From Diphasiastrum complanatum (Eukaryota; Streptophyta; Lycopodiopsida; Lycopodiales; Lycopodiaceae), in contig CM055110.1 of the NCBI GenBank assembly GCA_029204225.1, positions 37,342,960 to 37,406,959 of the forward strand: a stretch of DNA of 64,000 nucleotides. The letters are read 5' to 3'. Position 1 is the stretch's first letter; each line of letters starts with the position of its first letter. The notes beneath the pieces were generated by a model that was not told the DNA's origin, did no database searches, and was given only the letters and a program-made list of their open reading frames with translations. Below, piece after piece: positions 38,209 through 48,244 of this stretch. Both the position numbers and the translations under genes were made by a program.

Positions 38209-38778
38209 TGAAACCCAGACGGTAATCAGAGGCAGTTTGAGAAAAATCCCACTTTATTGATAAATTTGAGAAGGTTACATTTCAAGTGTGTGACCGACCC
38301 TAGTCTTCGGGGCGCTAGCATGCCAAGGCGAGAGCCGTGACAACATTCCAGCAAGGGAGGCTGAGACTTGGTTGGAGCTCGCCCAGAGTCGCAACCCGCA
38401 CTCCCCTATAGTATTGGTGAGATTCGGCACCCCCCTCATACCAAGCACTCTACCCAAGCTGTAAAGCACATTTTTCTCTCTCTAGGATTTTCTCTTTCTA
38501 GAAAGTCATTTTTTCTCTCTAGATTTTATTGATCCCCAGGCTTCCTTTAATCATGCCTAGATCGTGTGAGGTGATTGCACATCGATCTGAGCTCTCTGGA
38601 CTTCGCTAAAACCGATCAAAGGTTTTCAGCCATAGGAACTTGGCGCCGGCTGGATTCTAGTCACAGTGGCGCCGGGAGTGGCGCCAGCGCCATTGGCACC
38701 GGGAGCAGCAGGGGCACTACTGGCACTGGGGACAATGCTGGCGCCGAAAGTAAAGCTTATGAAGATAGCTTTACAACA
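38209..38778 (-). repeat. 3' LTR of the small element
   Basis: On the minus strand it ends with an AATAAAG poly(A)-type signal (complement at 38252-38258) about 45 bp before the LTR end. Near 38640-38755 (plus strand) it holds a GC-rich array of GGCGCC-containing units in otherwise AT-rich DNA. Confidence 0.65.
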
Positions 38779-39362
38779 TCCACCCCACCTTTATAAAATC
38801 TGATGTCCTCATCAGATGTCAAATTAAAGTAAAGGTGTCTCCCAATTAAAATAATTATACATTTAAGCTACTTGGCATAGTACTCAATTTACTGGTCACT
38901 TTTTATTAACATTGAAGCTGGCACACCACAAGTCGGAGGCTCAGCTCTTTGTACTGAAAAATTACATAACTTGAAAATATCTCTTTGTTTGGAAAAAGCG
39001 TAGATTTGATATCGCTTTCGTAAAACCCAAGAACCTTATTAACTGGTGACAGAGGCCTTTCTTTGAAATGTTCGCCCCTGTCGCTTCTAACTTTAGACTT
39101 TGGAACTCCTTTGAGTTTGTCCTTGATGCACTTTGTGTTGAGCTCCCTGAGTTCCAGATTTGATCGGTTCCGCACAGGTATCAAGGCTCCCTGAGCCAAA
39201 GGATCTATCGTTTGATTGCCCACTTTATGGTCCACTCCGTTCCTTGTTGCTTCTGCACCTTGATTAGTCAGAGTCTGTTCCCCAAGAGCTAAACCCATTC
39301 ACGTTCATGCAAGGAACACTTAAAACCACAAGCCACGACAGATATGGAGACAACCAGTTCCT

Positions 39363-39436
39363 GGACCAAATGGTCCCGACAGCATACAGCTGGCGCCACG
39401 GACCGAATGGTCCCGACGGCATACCGTTGGCGTCCT
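39363..39436 (+). repeat. Two-copy 37-bp tandem repeat
   Basis: GGACCAAATGGTCCCGAC at 39363 is repeated as GGACCGAATGGTCCCGAC at 39400. Each unit contains the palindrome GGACC(A/G)AATGGTCC-like core and ends in a GGCG(C/T)C motif. It sits in the interior of the small LTR element near the 5' LTR. Confidence 0.85.
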
Positions 39437-39510
39437 GGGATACGACCCTCAGCTATGTGCCAACTTAAAAATTTTGAAGCGGCCTTACAACTGACGCTTT
39501 TACCGAATAC

Positions 39511-40090
39511 TGAAACCCAGAAGGTAATCAGAGTCAGTTTGAAAAAAATCCTACTTTATTGATAAATATGAGAAGGTTACATTTCAAGTGTGTGACCAAC
39601 CCTAGTCTCCGGGGCACTAGCATGCCAAGGCGAGAGCCGTGACAACATTCTAGCAAGGGAGGCTGAGACTTGGTTGGAGCTCGCCCTGAGTCGCAACTCG
39701 CACTCCCCTATAGTATTGGTGGGATTCGGCACCCCCCCTTATACCAAGCACTCTACCCAAGCTGGTAAAGCACGTTTTTCTCTCTCTATAATTTTCTCTT
39801 TCTAGAAAGTCATTTTCTCTCTCTAGATTTTATTGATCCCCATGCTTCCTTTAATCATGCCTAGATCGTGTGAGGTGATTGCACATCGATCTGAGCAAAA
39901 GGACTTTGCTAGAACCGATCAAAAATTTTCAGCCATAGGAACTTGGCGCCGGCTGGATTCTGGTCACAGTGGCGCCGGGAGTGGCACCGGCGCCATTGGC
40001 ACCGGGAGCAGCAGGGGCGCTGCTGGCGCCGGGGACAATGCTGGCGCCAGTGACGCCGGAAGTAAAGCTTATGAAGATAGCTTTACAACA
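39511..40090 (-). repeat. 5' LTR of the small element
   Basis: Near-identical to the LTR at 38209-38778 (roughly 93-95% by eye), with the same AATAAAG complement at 39554-39560. Its GGCGCC array is longer by one unit (an additional AGTGACGCC-type unit near 40045). Confidence 0.65.
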
Positions 40091-40967
40091 GTAAATGAGG
40101 CTCACCTCTAAAATCTATAAGAGGGAGCCATTTCCTTTGTATTGTAGCATCTTCCATTCTCATTCTAATAAAACTCTTTTGGTTTCTCCATCTCCATCTC
40201 TCTCTTTCTCCTCTCTCTCTCTCTCTCTACGTTGGGATAGAATAGCTTTGGGTAGGTGCTCGAGCCCCCAAAGCCTTTCTCAACCTAGGCGTTCTTTCTC
40301 TCCCTCTCTCCACTCTCTTTCTCCTCCCTCTCTCTTCTTGCTATGTAGGTGAGGGTGAGGTTGCCGCTTCCAGTGATGGACCCCTATGCTACATCGATGA
40401 CACAGCACGCGTTAGCGATCTCGAGTCACCTGACCTATATATACTTGTACAATTTTGTTGTACTTCAAATATCTCTTAAGTACAACCAAGTACATAGTTG
40501 ATATAAACTAATCTTTTAATTATAGATTAGTTAACCATTTCTTGTAATTACAAGTACGCTGGTTATAAATACACCTCCAGCTCACATCAATCGATGATGC
40601 TACATGATGCAAACTAATTTGTCAAAGCAGAATTTATTTAGCATCCAAGTTATGCCTCCATTATGGCTGTAACACTTTGTGTTGTTCAAGATTTCAATGT
40701 AAGTCAAGCAACACGTTCTTTCTATCTGTGTCCAAACTAGATATTTGTGTTGTGATCCGATTACACTTTCATACTACTGATTTACTGCTAGCTCACACTT
40801 GCTCACTCATTCTGATCAAAACCTGGACGTCTACGACTTCTCAGTTTCTGATTAGATGATGACTGTCTACGACGCTTGAAGAACCAGCATTATCAAACTA
40901 CTTTATCATTCTAAAATTCTGAACTGAACTTCATAACTGAAACTATTTCTTGAATTTCTTTGGTGGA
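40091..40967. other. Non-coding region with CT-rich tract
   Basis: A CT-rich stretch (about 40196-40340) follows a TATAAGAGG (near 40126) and an AATAAAA signal (near 40168), so a decayed LTR of some kind is possible. No coding region is supported. Confidence 0.35.
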
Positions 40968-40972
40968 TTGTA

Positions 40973-41619
40973 TGTGAAAGATTCAACTAGTTTAATCATA
41001 TTTGCTACATCTCTATATTTGGCAAATTGAGGCCAACTTTATATTAGACTTAGAGTTTGACTTTTCAAAGTTAATTAGTCTAAATTTCATTTGATTAGAC
41101 ACTTTTTGAAAGTGTGGGAAAGTTAGAAGTCGAGTTTGAGTAGATTCAAATTTAAATGTTGGGTACATTGAATCTAGACCCAAAAATAGTAGGGTTTACA
41201 TTTTGGAGGGAAAGACAAGTTGCCAAATAGGTTTTGGACCTGTTATAAAAGAATGTAACTCGTGGAGAAGCAGATCTTCTCTCATCTCTATCTCATTTCA
41301 TGCTTATACATGGTTCTCTTGGGTTCTACTATCCAAAGGTGCACTATACTTGTGATATCTTGCAATTCTATGTGTAGAATGATCGATATTTGCTATTTTC
41401 AGCTTCACACGTGTGAAATACAGTAGATTGTTATAAATGTATAGAAATCAATAATACTTTATGTTTTGATTCATGTTTGATCAAGTTCTATTAGAGTTTG
41501 CATTCTATTTTGTGCGTAGATGCTGATTTTTCTACATTGGCAAGATTGGTGGAGTAGCTTGTTTTGTAACCAAAGATCTTTAGTAGATTTGGATCTGAAT
41601 TAGTCCCAAATCTTTCACA
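40973..41619 (+). repeat. 5' LTR
   Basis: 647 bp, TG...CA with 10-bp terminal inverted repeats. It contains a palindrome TTCACACGTGTGAA (G-box core CACGTG) at 41404-41417 and a TATA box (see separate entry). Confidence 0.92.
41244..41250 (+). promoter_or_regulatory. LTR TATA box
   Basis: TATAAAA inside the 5' LTR; the identical motif in the 3' LTR is at 43932-43938. It is the likely core promoter of the element, so transcription would begin roughly 30 bp further right. Confidence 0.6.
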
Positions 41620-41998
41620 TGGTAGTAGAGCCTGTGTTTCATGTTATGAAGGAGGAAATCATATCTATCAATAATTTGGTGAAGATATCAAGACTAGAAC
41701 ATGCTAGATTGGATTCTACACAAAAATCGAGTTTCTTGCATTTGTAGATGGGATCTTTTGTAGATCAAAATCCTATATAGGTTTATAAACTGGATCAATT
41801 TCAACTTTTGAATTCACATGTTGGATTTGGCTAATTTTTGTATCATTGGATTAGCCTAAGTGGTGGCTAATCGATTGCATATCAAATTTTCAGCATTTGC
41901 ATGTAGATATTGAAATATTCACTTTTTTGTAATTTTGTCAAAACCCTAATTTTGATTTGATCTCTAAATAGTGAGGTTGCTGGACTTCATTTTTTTTT

Positions 41999-42268
41999 TT
42001 GCTTGGGATTCATTGAAGAAGCTTTATGAATCCAAGTCTACTTCTAGAGTGTTGACTCAAGCTTTATGAATCCAAGTCTACTTCTAGAGTGTTGAATCTA
42101 AGAAGGCAAATATTTTCTTGTTTGCAAAAGAGTGAAGAAAGTCCAAATACTTATATTTTGAAAGCGAAATCATTGAATGATGAGTTGGCTTGCATTGATG
42201 AGAGCATAAAGGAAGGAGAGCTTGTTTAAGTTATTCTTAATGGATTGTTGGATGCTCATGCTAACATT
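41999..42268 (+). pseudogene. Copia gag remnant with 40-bp duplication
   Basis: UBN2-type gag core (LKKLYESKSTSRVL, NDELACIDESIKEGELV, VILNGLLDAHANI), closely similar to the minus-strand gag at 23.4-23.8 kb. A 40-bp segment starting GCTTTATGAATCC is tandemly duplicated (42021 and 42061), disrupting the frame. The remnant is cut off by the nested insertion. Confidence 0.75.
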
Positions 42269-42271
42269 GAT

Positions 42272-43050
42272 CATGCTACATAGTAACACAGACTAAAGAA
42301 ACACTCTCCACACCAAGCTCATGTAGCAACTGTATTTCTCAAAATAAAAATACACTATACATATAGTTCTTCACTCAAGCAACCCATGCATGGTCCAGGT
42401 TGTCGTTGACGGGACACATGTCCCGTCGACTTGCCTCGTAGCGAGGCCAACTGATCTTTATCGACTGATAGGACCCACAGTACAGTAACACAATGGTTCT
42501 ACTTTAATTCTAACCCTCTCCCATAAAGTAGAGTCTACTTTTTATACAATCATATACATAGCTTTAAAGTCAACAAACTTTAAGTATAGAAAGCTTTGAT
42601 CTAAACTTATCAAACTTTTCTCTAACAAGTGGCTTAGTGAAAATATCAGTTAGTTGTTCATCCGTACTACAATGAACAACATTAATTTCACGACTCAACA
42701 GCCTCTCACGTATAAAGTGATACTGAATCTCAATGTGTTTGCCTGTATACTCATTTACAACCAATGGGTTTCTTGCCAATTGGTGGTTCCACTAACTCCC
42801 ATGTGCTATGCTTAGCAATTGAGTCCATCTCCTCTCCCATGGCCTTGTCCCAAATGTCATCATCCTTCGCTTCACCATAAGTCGAAGGTTCTTCGCTTTG
42901 AATAATGCTAGATAAGAGAGCATAATTTGCTTCATACCTTTTAGGTTGTGTCTTCTCTCTTGTTGATCTTCGTAGCTCTCCCAGGCTAGATGATACTAGA
43001 AAGTCATCCATGTCACGGTCCATGGTGGATTGATAGTGGAGAAAGTTCAC
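42272..43050 (-). mobile_element. Nested copia fragment, minus strand
   Basis: Same family as the element at 15.55-17.94 kb but inverted. On the minus strand: the integrase/RT junction and RT N-terminus (REKTQPKRYEANYALL, STWELVEPPIGKKPIG); an internal deletion joining directly to the end of RNase H (KHIEIQYHFIRERLLSREI, DIFTKPLV); a polypurine tract; and an LTR (about 42512-42272). Almost all of RT and RNase H is missing, the 5' end is absent, and no target duplication was found. Confidence 0.8.
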
Positions 43051-43138
43051 ACATGACTTTTCACAAAGAATATTTCACTTCTTTGTTGGCATATGGAGAT
43101 GACAAGAGGGTGATCTACACGGCCAATGATGGTGAGTG

Positions 43139-43653
43139 CAATTGAGTGCTATTTTGGATGGAAGGACACCTTTTGAGATGCTATTCAAGAGGAGGCTGAG
43201 TGTCAACTTTCTAAGAACTTTTGGATGCACATGCTATGTCAACATTACTCTTGACGATAGGACCAAGGAGGATCCATCTTTAAGAAAATGTATTTTTGTT
43301 GGATATAGTGAGGTGAGTAAAGCCTACAAGGTTTACATTCCTACTACTAACAAGGTGATTATTGGTGGAGATGTCATTTTTATGAGGGGAACATTTGCTT
43401 TAACTTTCCAGAGAGTTCAAAGTTGATAGCATGGAGAAATCATCATTTACATTCTATGTGATTCTTCATGTCATATTGAGGTGCAATATTATTTTGCGAG
43501 GGAGCCAGTCATTGCAAAGGAGGTGGAGCTTCAACATGTGTCTTCAAGGGAATGTGTAGTTGATATCTTCACCAAAGCATTGGGAAAGGACTTGTTCATG
43601 AAGCATAGGACTTCACTAAGAGTGTTATCGAAGTCTATGCTAAAACTAGTTGA
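43139..43653 (+). pseudogene. Copia integrase C-terminus and RNase H tail
   Basis: The integrase end is visible as DGRTPFEMLFKRR, FLRTFGCTCYVNI, KCIFVGYSEVSKAYKVYIP and VIIGGDVIF. After about 60 bp it jumps to the RNase H tail (HIEVQYYFAREPV, LQHVSSRECVVDIFTKALG), so the RT core is deleted. It belongs to the outer plus-strand element; the polypurine tract and 3' LTR follow. Confidence 0.8.
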
Positions 43654-43660
43654 AGAGGGG

Positions 43661-44305
43661 TGTGAAAGATTCAACTAGTTTAATCATATTTGCTACATCT
43701 CTATATTTGACAAATTGAGGTCAACTTTATATTAGACTTAGAGTTCGACTTTTCAAAGTTAATTAGTCTAAATTTCATTTGAATAGACACTTTTTGAAAG
43801 CGTGGGAAAGTTAGAAGTCGAGTTTGAGTAGATTCAAATTTAAATGTTGGGTACATTGAATCTAGACCCAAATATAGTAGGGTTTACATTTTGGAGGGAA
43901 AGACGAGTGGCCAAATAGGTATTGGACCTGTTATAAAAGGATGTAACTCGTGGAGAAGCAGATCTTCTCTCATCTCTATCTCATTTCCTGCTTATACATG
44001 GTTCTCTTGGGTTCTACTATCCATTGGTGCACTATACTTGTGATATCTTGCAATTATATTTGTAGAATGATCTATATTTGCTATTTTCAGGTTCACACGT
44101 GTGAAATACACTAGCTTGCTGTAAATGTACGGACAACAACAATACTTTATGTTTTGATTCATGTTTGATCAGGTTCTATTAGAGTTTGCATTCTATTTTG
44201 TGTGTAGATGCTGATTTTTTTAGATTGGCAAGATTGGTGGAGTAGCTGTTTGTAACCAAAGATCTTTAGTAGATTCGGATATGAATTGATCCCAAATCTT
44301 TCACA
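43661..44305 (+). repeat. 3' LTR
   Basis: 645 bp, directly after the polypurine tract and ending at the target-site duplication. It shares the TTCACACGTGTGAA palindrome (44092-44105) and the TATA box with the 5' LTR. Confidence 0.92.
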
Positions 44306-44310
44306 TTGTA

Positions 44311-46295
44311 CTCATGTTTGTCTGAGTATGAATATTTTACGATCATGTTAGTGAAAACGCATGTGATGTGATTTTATTTGTGCATTTACGATCTTTCAGA
44401 CTGTTCTTGCTTGTAGCAGCCCATAGTAACGGGAGAGTCATTTCCGCAAGTATTTACTTCTCTCTTCCTTCTCACATCCAACAGAAACTGATTGAGGGTT
44501 TGCTATGTAGTGGTTTCGGACAGCTTCCAAAAATGGATGTCAGAAGGATAGGTGGAGCCGCTTGAACCATCAAGTGCACGCAACATGGTCACCACCCATT
44601 CCACCGTAGACCCCGACTGCTTTTGAAGAGGTATATGACCCATAAGGGCTTACTACTCTCGCCAAGCATCTCATCTAAGGAGAACGTCTTTACAATTGAA
44701 GTCAATTTCTTTTAACATGACTAAGGAAGAGTTGGTGTTATGTCACACTTGAGTGCTTGCAGCAAGTTTCAAATTCAAAATGGAGTTTTCCCATTTATCG
44801 ATTCTAAAAATAAGGGCCTCATTTCTATAATGCTTGGTTGGCATCACGTGGTATATGAAGTGGCATGGGCCCGTTGCCACCTAGAGCCAAGTGACACCAA
44901 CTTTTGGACACGGGGGCCTACCTAGCATGTTAAGTTGCCCCAGATAACTCAAGGAGATGCATCTTGGTTTTCAAGGTGAGCTCAACCTAGGACCCAAGAA
45001 ACTTCACAAGAAATTTAATAATTTTTTGTCCTTACGTTTGGAGATTGTTGTGCTACATACACCACCATCCATCATGTACCTTTTTATCATCAACATATTA
45101 ATATCTGTCATCATTGTATCTTTCTATCGTAAAAGTGTCACATATATTAATAGGTATTAATATAAGTGGCATTGCAAAGTTCTCAAGCAATTTCAATTCT
45201 TTGATGCAGTCAAGTTGCAAGAACATTGTTTACCCATCATAGTAGGTGTTTATCGCTACAGTGAGGGCTTTGAGGTTTTTGATGCTTGCATTCAATTCAC
45301 CTAATTGGCTTGGAGAGCCATTCATAATTGGCCCTTGTGGATCGCCTCATTCATGTATACCCTATGTCGGAATTCATCCTCTTTGCTCAAATACACAATA
45401 TCCATGTGCATATTGTAAAGTGTAAATGTGGACGGTTCTGATTTGATTTTTAATTTTTAAATTTCCAGCAAAACTGTTGACATAAATTGGGTTCCAGAAA
45501 CTTTTAAATCAACCATCACAAAGTTGGTGTTCTGCTAATATAAATCAGCAGTGCAATATTATTGTTTCTGTGTCTTATTTCCAAGTATTGCATGTGCCTA
45601 CTTCCTTTGTCACTTTTGATAGACTTTGATCAAACTCCTGCAGTTGAAAGAATGGATGGCTCTCACAGTTGAAAGTCGTGTGTGAAGAAGGACGGATTGA
45701 TTAATGGGCTTCCATGAGTTACGGATGAACTCTATCTGTTTCTCACCGTTCTGAAATCGAGGGATTACAATCCAGCTGAGGTAAGATATTTTTCCTTTAA
45801 GTTTCGACTATGAACTTAGAATACGATTGCTAGCTCTGTTAGGTCAAATTTGAAAATGACCTCAACTTACTGAAAGAGAAATTCTCAGTAGCCAAAGTTT
45901 GTCAACAGAATGATCTCGAGTCGCTACACTCTCAATTTTGTTTTTTTAGTCAGGGCATTAATTTTTCTCGTATGCAAAGAAGTGACATTAGCTTTTTATA
46001 TCAGTTTTATTGGTTCTTTAACAAACTTTGAAGTAGATCGTGAATTTTGTCAGATTGCTGAAGTTATATTTTTCTTTAGAACTAAAAGCATCAAAATTAA
46101 GCCCTGGAAACAATACATTATCCTTTCTCTCTTGAAAGTCACGGTGAGGGTTGAAGAAGCATGCTTAGCTTTCAAATTATGAGCAATGGCTGCACAATGT
46201 TAGTCTACATATCGTGCCATTGAAATATTATTAGAGCCATCGATCCATTGAGAATCATCACCTTGAGCTAACCAACAATTGTCATAATTTACTTA

Positions 46296-46334
<39 letters not shown>

Positions 46335-46577
46335 GTTGGCCATTTATTGCATCTTCTCTTTATCTCTCCCTCACCTGAAGTGATTATGTGATCAGAAATC
46401 ACTATGCAAAAAATCCGAAGTAGAGTCTAACAAAATATGATAACTTTTTTCGGCTTACTTTTTTGTAGTGGCCAGGTAATTTTCTTGCTATGCTTGTTAT
46501 GGACTGATATGCTCGTCATTAAATGCTATGCTCATCATGGATTTCGATATTTATCATAAATTGCTATGCTTGTCATT
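44311..46577. other. Non-coding region
   Basis: No coding region is supported; frames of up to 90 codons lack motifs. It contains a (TC)16 microsatellite at 46301-46332. The missing first exon of the XPB gene could lie here or farther right, but none was recognised. Confidence 0.4.
46301..46332 (+). repeat. (TC)16 microsatellite
   Basis: A perfect TC dinucleotide tract of 32 bp. Confidence 0.95.
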
Positions 46578-46582
46578 GAGTT

Positions 46583-46867
46583 TGTCACAAGCCAGTCTCT
46601 CCAAGCTCGTGAATCCTAGAAGCCGGTGTGCAGAATGAACCTCCCAACCATAGCCCCTCCTTGAGTCCTTCTACCTGCTATTCCCGTCAACTGGCACATG
46701 ACATCCACCTGTGGGTGATCAGTCCACTTGGCATGCATGACCCCTGTGACCTGTGAATACTGAGTGATTCATAGGGTACCACCCCCGTGCCCCGCCAAAG
46801 ACCTGTGACCCTCTTGGTCACCCCGACTACTTGCCGGCTAGCATCTCGTCACTGACGGCTAGGGTCC
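46583..46867 (-). repeat. Truncated 3' LTR
   Basis: It matches the first 290 bp (plus-strand order) of 47764-48239 and then breaks off at AGGGTCC, losing about 190 bp that would include the start of the LTR and the polypurine tract. Confidence 0.85.
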
Positions 46868-47748
46868 GTGATGGAAGAGCAACAGGTGGACTGAGCGGAA
46901 TATCAACTCTATCATCTTCCATTATGAAACAAAAAACAAAGACAACACGGAATTAAGCTAGAAATTGCAGTTATTGAAACAGACTCAGGAAAGGGAAATG
47001 TGGAAATTTTCAGCTTGTTCACAATTTAGAACTGAAAGAGAATAAGAAGCAACTGGAAAGTAATAAAACTCTGGGGAAAAACACAAAGCCAAGGACAGGT
47101 AGCTTCCCTTGCGTCCTATGCTGGTACAAAAGTCGGTAAAGAACTTTTTTTGGGGCACCAAATCGGCTTGAAAGTCGGAAAAAACAGGAAAAATGTGGGC
47201 TGTTTGACGTCGAATTTCTTCCAAACGGCAACAAATTTTCACGAACGGTCAATTGGCAGTAGGTCGCCCTCCTACTAGGCCCAATCTGAAACCTTAATAG
47301 CAGAAATCGGAGATAAATTTTATGTCCAATCCAAAAATCTGACCTGTTTTCTGCTTGGAAACCGACTTTTTAGTGAAACAGAGGCAAATATGCTCCAAAA
47401 CCGGCGTATGATGGCTCTATAGGATCGCTATGGATACTAGGAACATGCTCCCAAAATCTGATCAGGATCTGAGAAGGTTCCGGAGAGTTATGAGCAAAAA
47501 ACCTTCAAGAAAAATGCGCTGGCCCTCCAAAACTTTGAAATTTTCTGAAATCTCAGAATTTGCAGTGTGAATCCCTGCTGATCTACAACGACTGCCCACT
47601 AGAAATGATCTGAGACAGATCTCCCTCAAATCTGAGCACTATAGAGTCTAGACCAAGTTATGGTGAAAAAAACCAAGCTTTTTCTCACTTTCTCTCTCTA
47701 TAACGGACGTTTCTCTCTCTAGAACGAGCGTTTCTCTCTCTAGAACGA

Positions 47749-47761
47749 GGCTCTGATACCA
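47749..47761 (-). other. tRNA-iMet primer-binding site
   Basis: The reverse complement is TGGTATCAGAGCC, in the expected position directly inside the 5' LTR. Its interior flank holds three repeats of the type TTTCTCTCTCTAGAACGAG. Confidence 0.88.
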
Positions 47762-47763
47762 AT

Positions 47764-48239
47764 TGTCACAAGCCAGTCTCTCCAAGCTTGTGAATCCTAG
47801 AAGCCGGTGTGTAGAATGAACCTCCCAACCATAGGCACCCCCTTTTTGAGTCCTACCTGCTATTCCCGTCAACTGGCACATGGCATCCACCTGTGGGTGA
47901 TCAGTCCACTTGGCATGCATGACCCCTGTGACCTGTGAATATTGAGTGACTCATAGGGTACCACCCCCGTGCCCCGCCAAAGACCTGTGACCCCCTTGGT
48001 CACCCCGACTACTTGCCAGCTAACATCTCGTCACTGACAGCTAGGGTCCCGACGGTCAAGACACACCGCATCTCTGACAACTTGTCAGGCGGCCACACCG
48101 GGTCATTGCTCGTGACGCACCGGTCTCAACTTGGGACAGATGTCCTCCTCGGTCACTGGCCCTTGCCAATACTTGGCCTCAGGCCCTTTGGTAACCGGCC
48201 GTGCCGAGGTCATGATAGAGTCGTAACTGGACTCTAACA
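47764..48239 (-). repeat. Complete 5' LTR
   Basis: 476 bp with TG...CA ends, more GC-rich than the surroundings. It is bordered by the primer site on one side and the GAGTT target duplication on the other. Confidence 0.88.
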
Positions 48240-48244
48240 GAGTT

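Larger units (their letters stand above)
38209..40090 (-). mobile_element. Small LTR retrotransposon, minus strand, non-autonomous
   Basis: Two direct repeats of 570 and 580 bp (38209-38778 and 39511-40090) start TGAAACCC on the plus strand and end TTTACAACA; on the minus strand each LTR therefore reads TGTTGTAAAG...GGGTTTCA. A purine tract AAAGGTGGGGTGGA (minus) lies directly before the left LTR, fixing the orientation. The interior is only 732 bp. No iMet primer site was recognised, and the flanking 5-mers (AACAC, GTAAA) do not match. An unrecognised 130-codon frame (39298-38906, minus) is the only ORF. Confidence 0.65.
40968..44310 (+). mobile_element. Complete-ended Ty1-copia element with nested insertion
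   Basis: The target-site duplication TTGTA is exact at 40968-40972 and 44306-44310. LTRs are 40973-41619 and 43661-44305, both TGTGAAAGAT...ATCTTTCACA. A degenerate primer site TGGTAGTAGAGCC (41620-41632) follows the 5' LTR and a polypurine tract TGAAGAGGGG (43651-43660) precedes the 3' LTR. Only fragments of gag, integrase and RNase H remain, and a minus-strand copia fragment of another family is inserted in the middle. LTR-to-LTR identity is about 95% by eye. Confidence 0.9.
46578..48244 (-). mobile_element. Small LTR retrotransposon with exact TSD, one LTR truncated
   Basis: The target duplication GAGTT is exact at 46578-46582 and 48240-48244. The right (5') LTR spans 47764-48239 (476 bp) and reads TGTTAGAGTCC...TTGTGACA on the minus strand. 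The left (3') LTR retains only 285 bp (46583-46867). An exact tRNA-iMet primer site (complement at 47749-47761) lies two bases from the 5' LTR. The interior of about 0.9 kb has only short minus-strand frames (85 codons at 46985-47242) with no known domain, so it is a non-autonomous TRIM/LARD-like element. No polypurine tract remains. Confidence 0.85.

Noticed and set aside
38575-40111. Gly/Ala-rich ORFs (73 and 92 aa) on the plus strand
   Set aside because: They are produced by the GGCGCC array inside the two LTRs, on the strand opposite to the element's orientation.
40100-40440. Extension of the small LTR element's right LTR to include a TATA/AATAAA/CT-rich tract
   Set aside because: The left copy ends cleanly at TTTACAACA with a purine tract beyond it, so the LTR border at 40090 is better supported; the CT-rich region is separate.
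46985-47252. Two overlapping 77-85 aa minus-strand ORFs in the small LTR element
   Set aside because: No gag-like motif and overlapping frames; the element is more simply non-coding.
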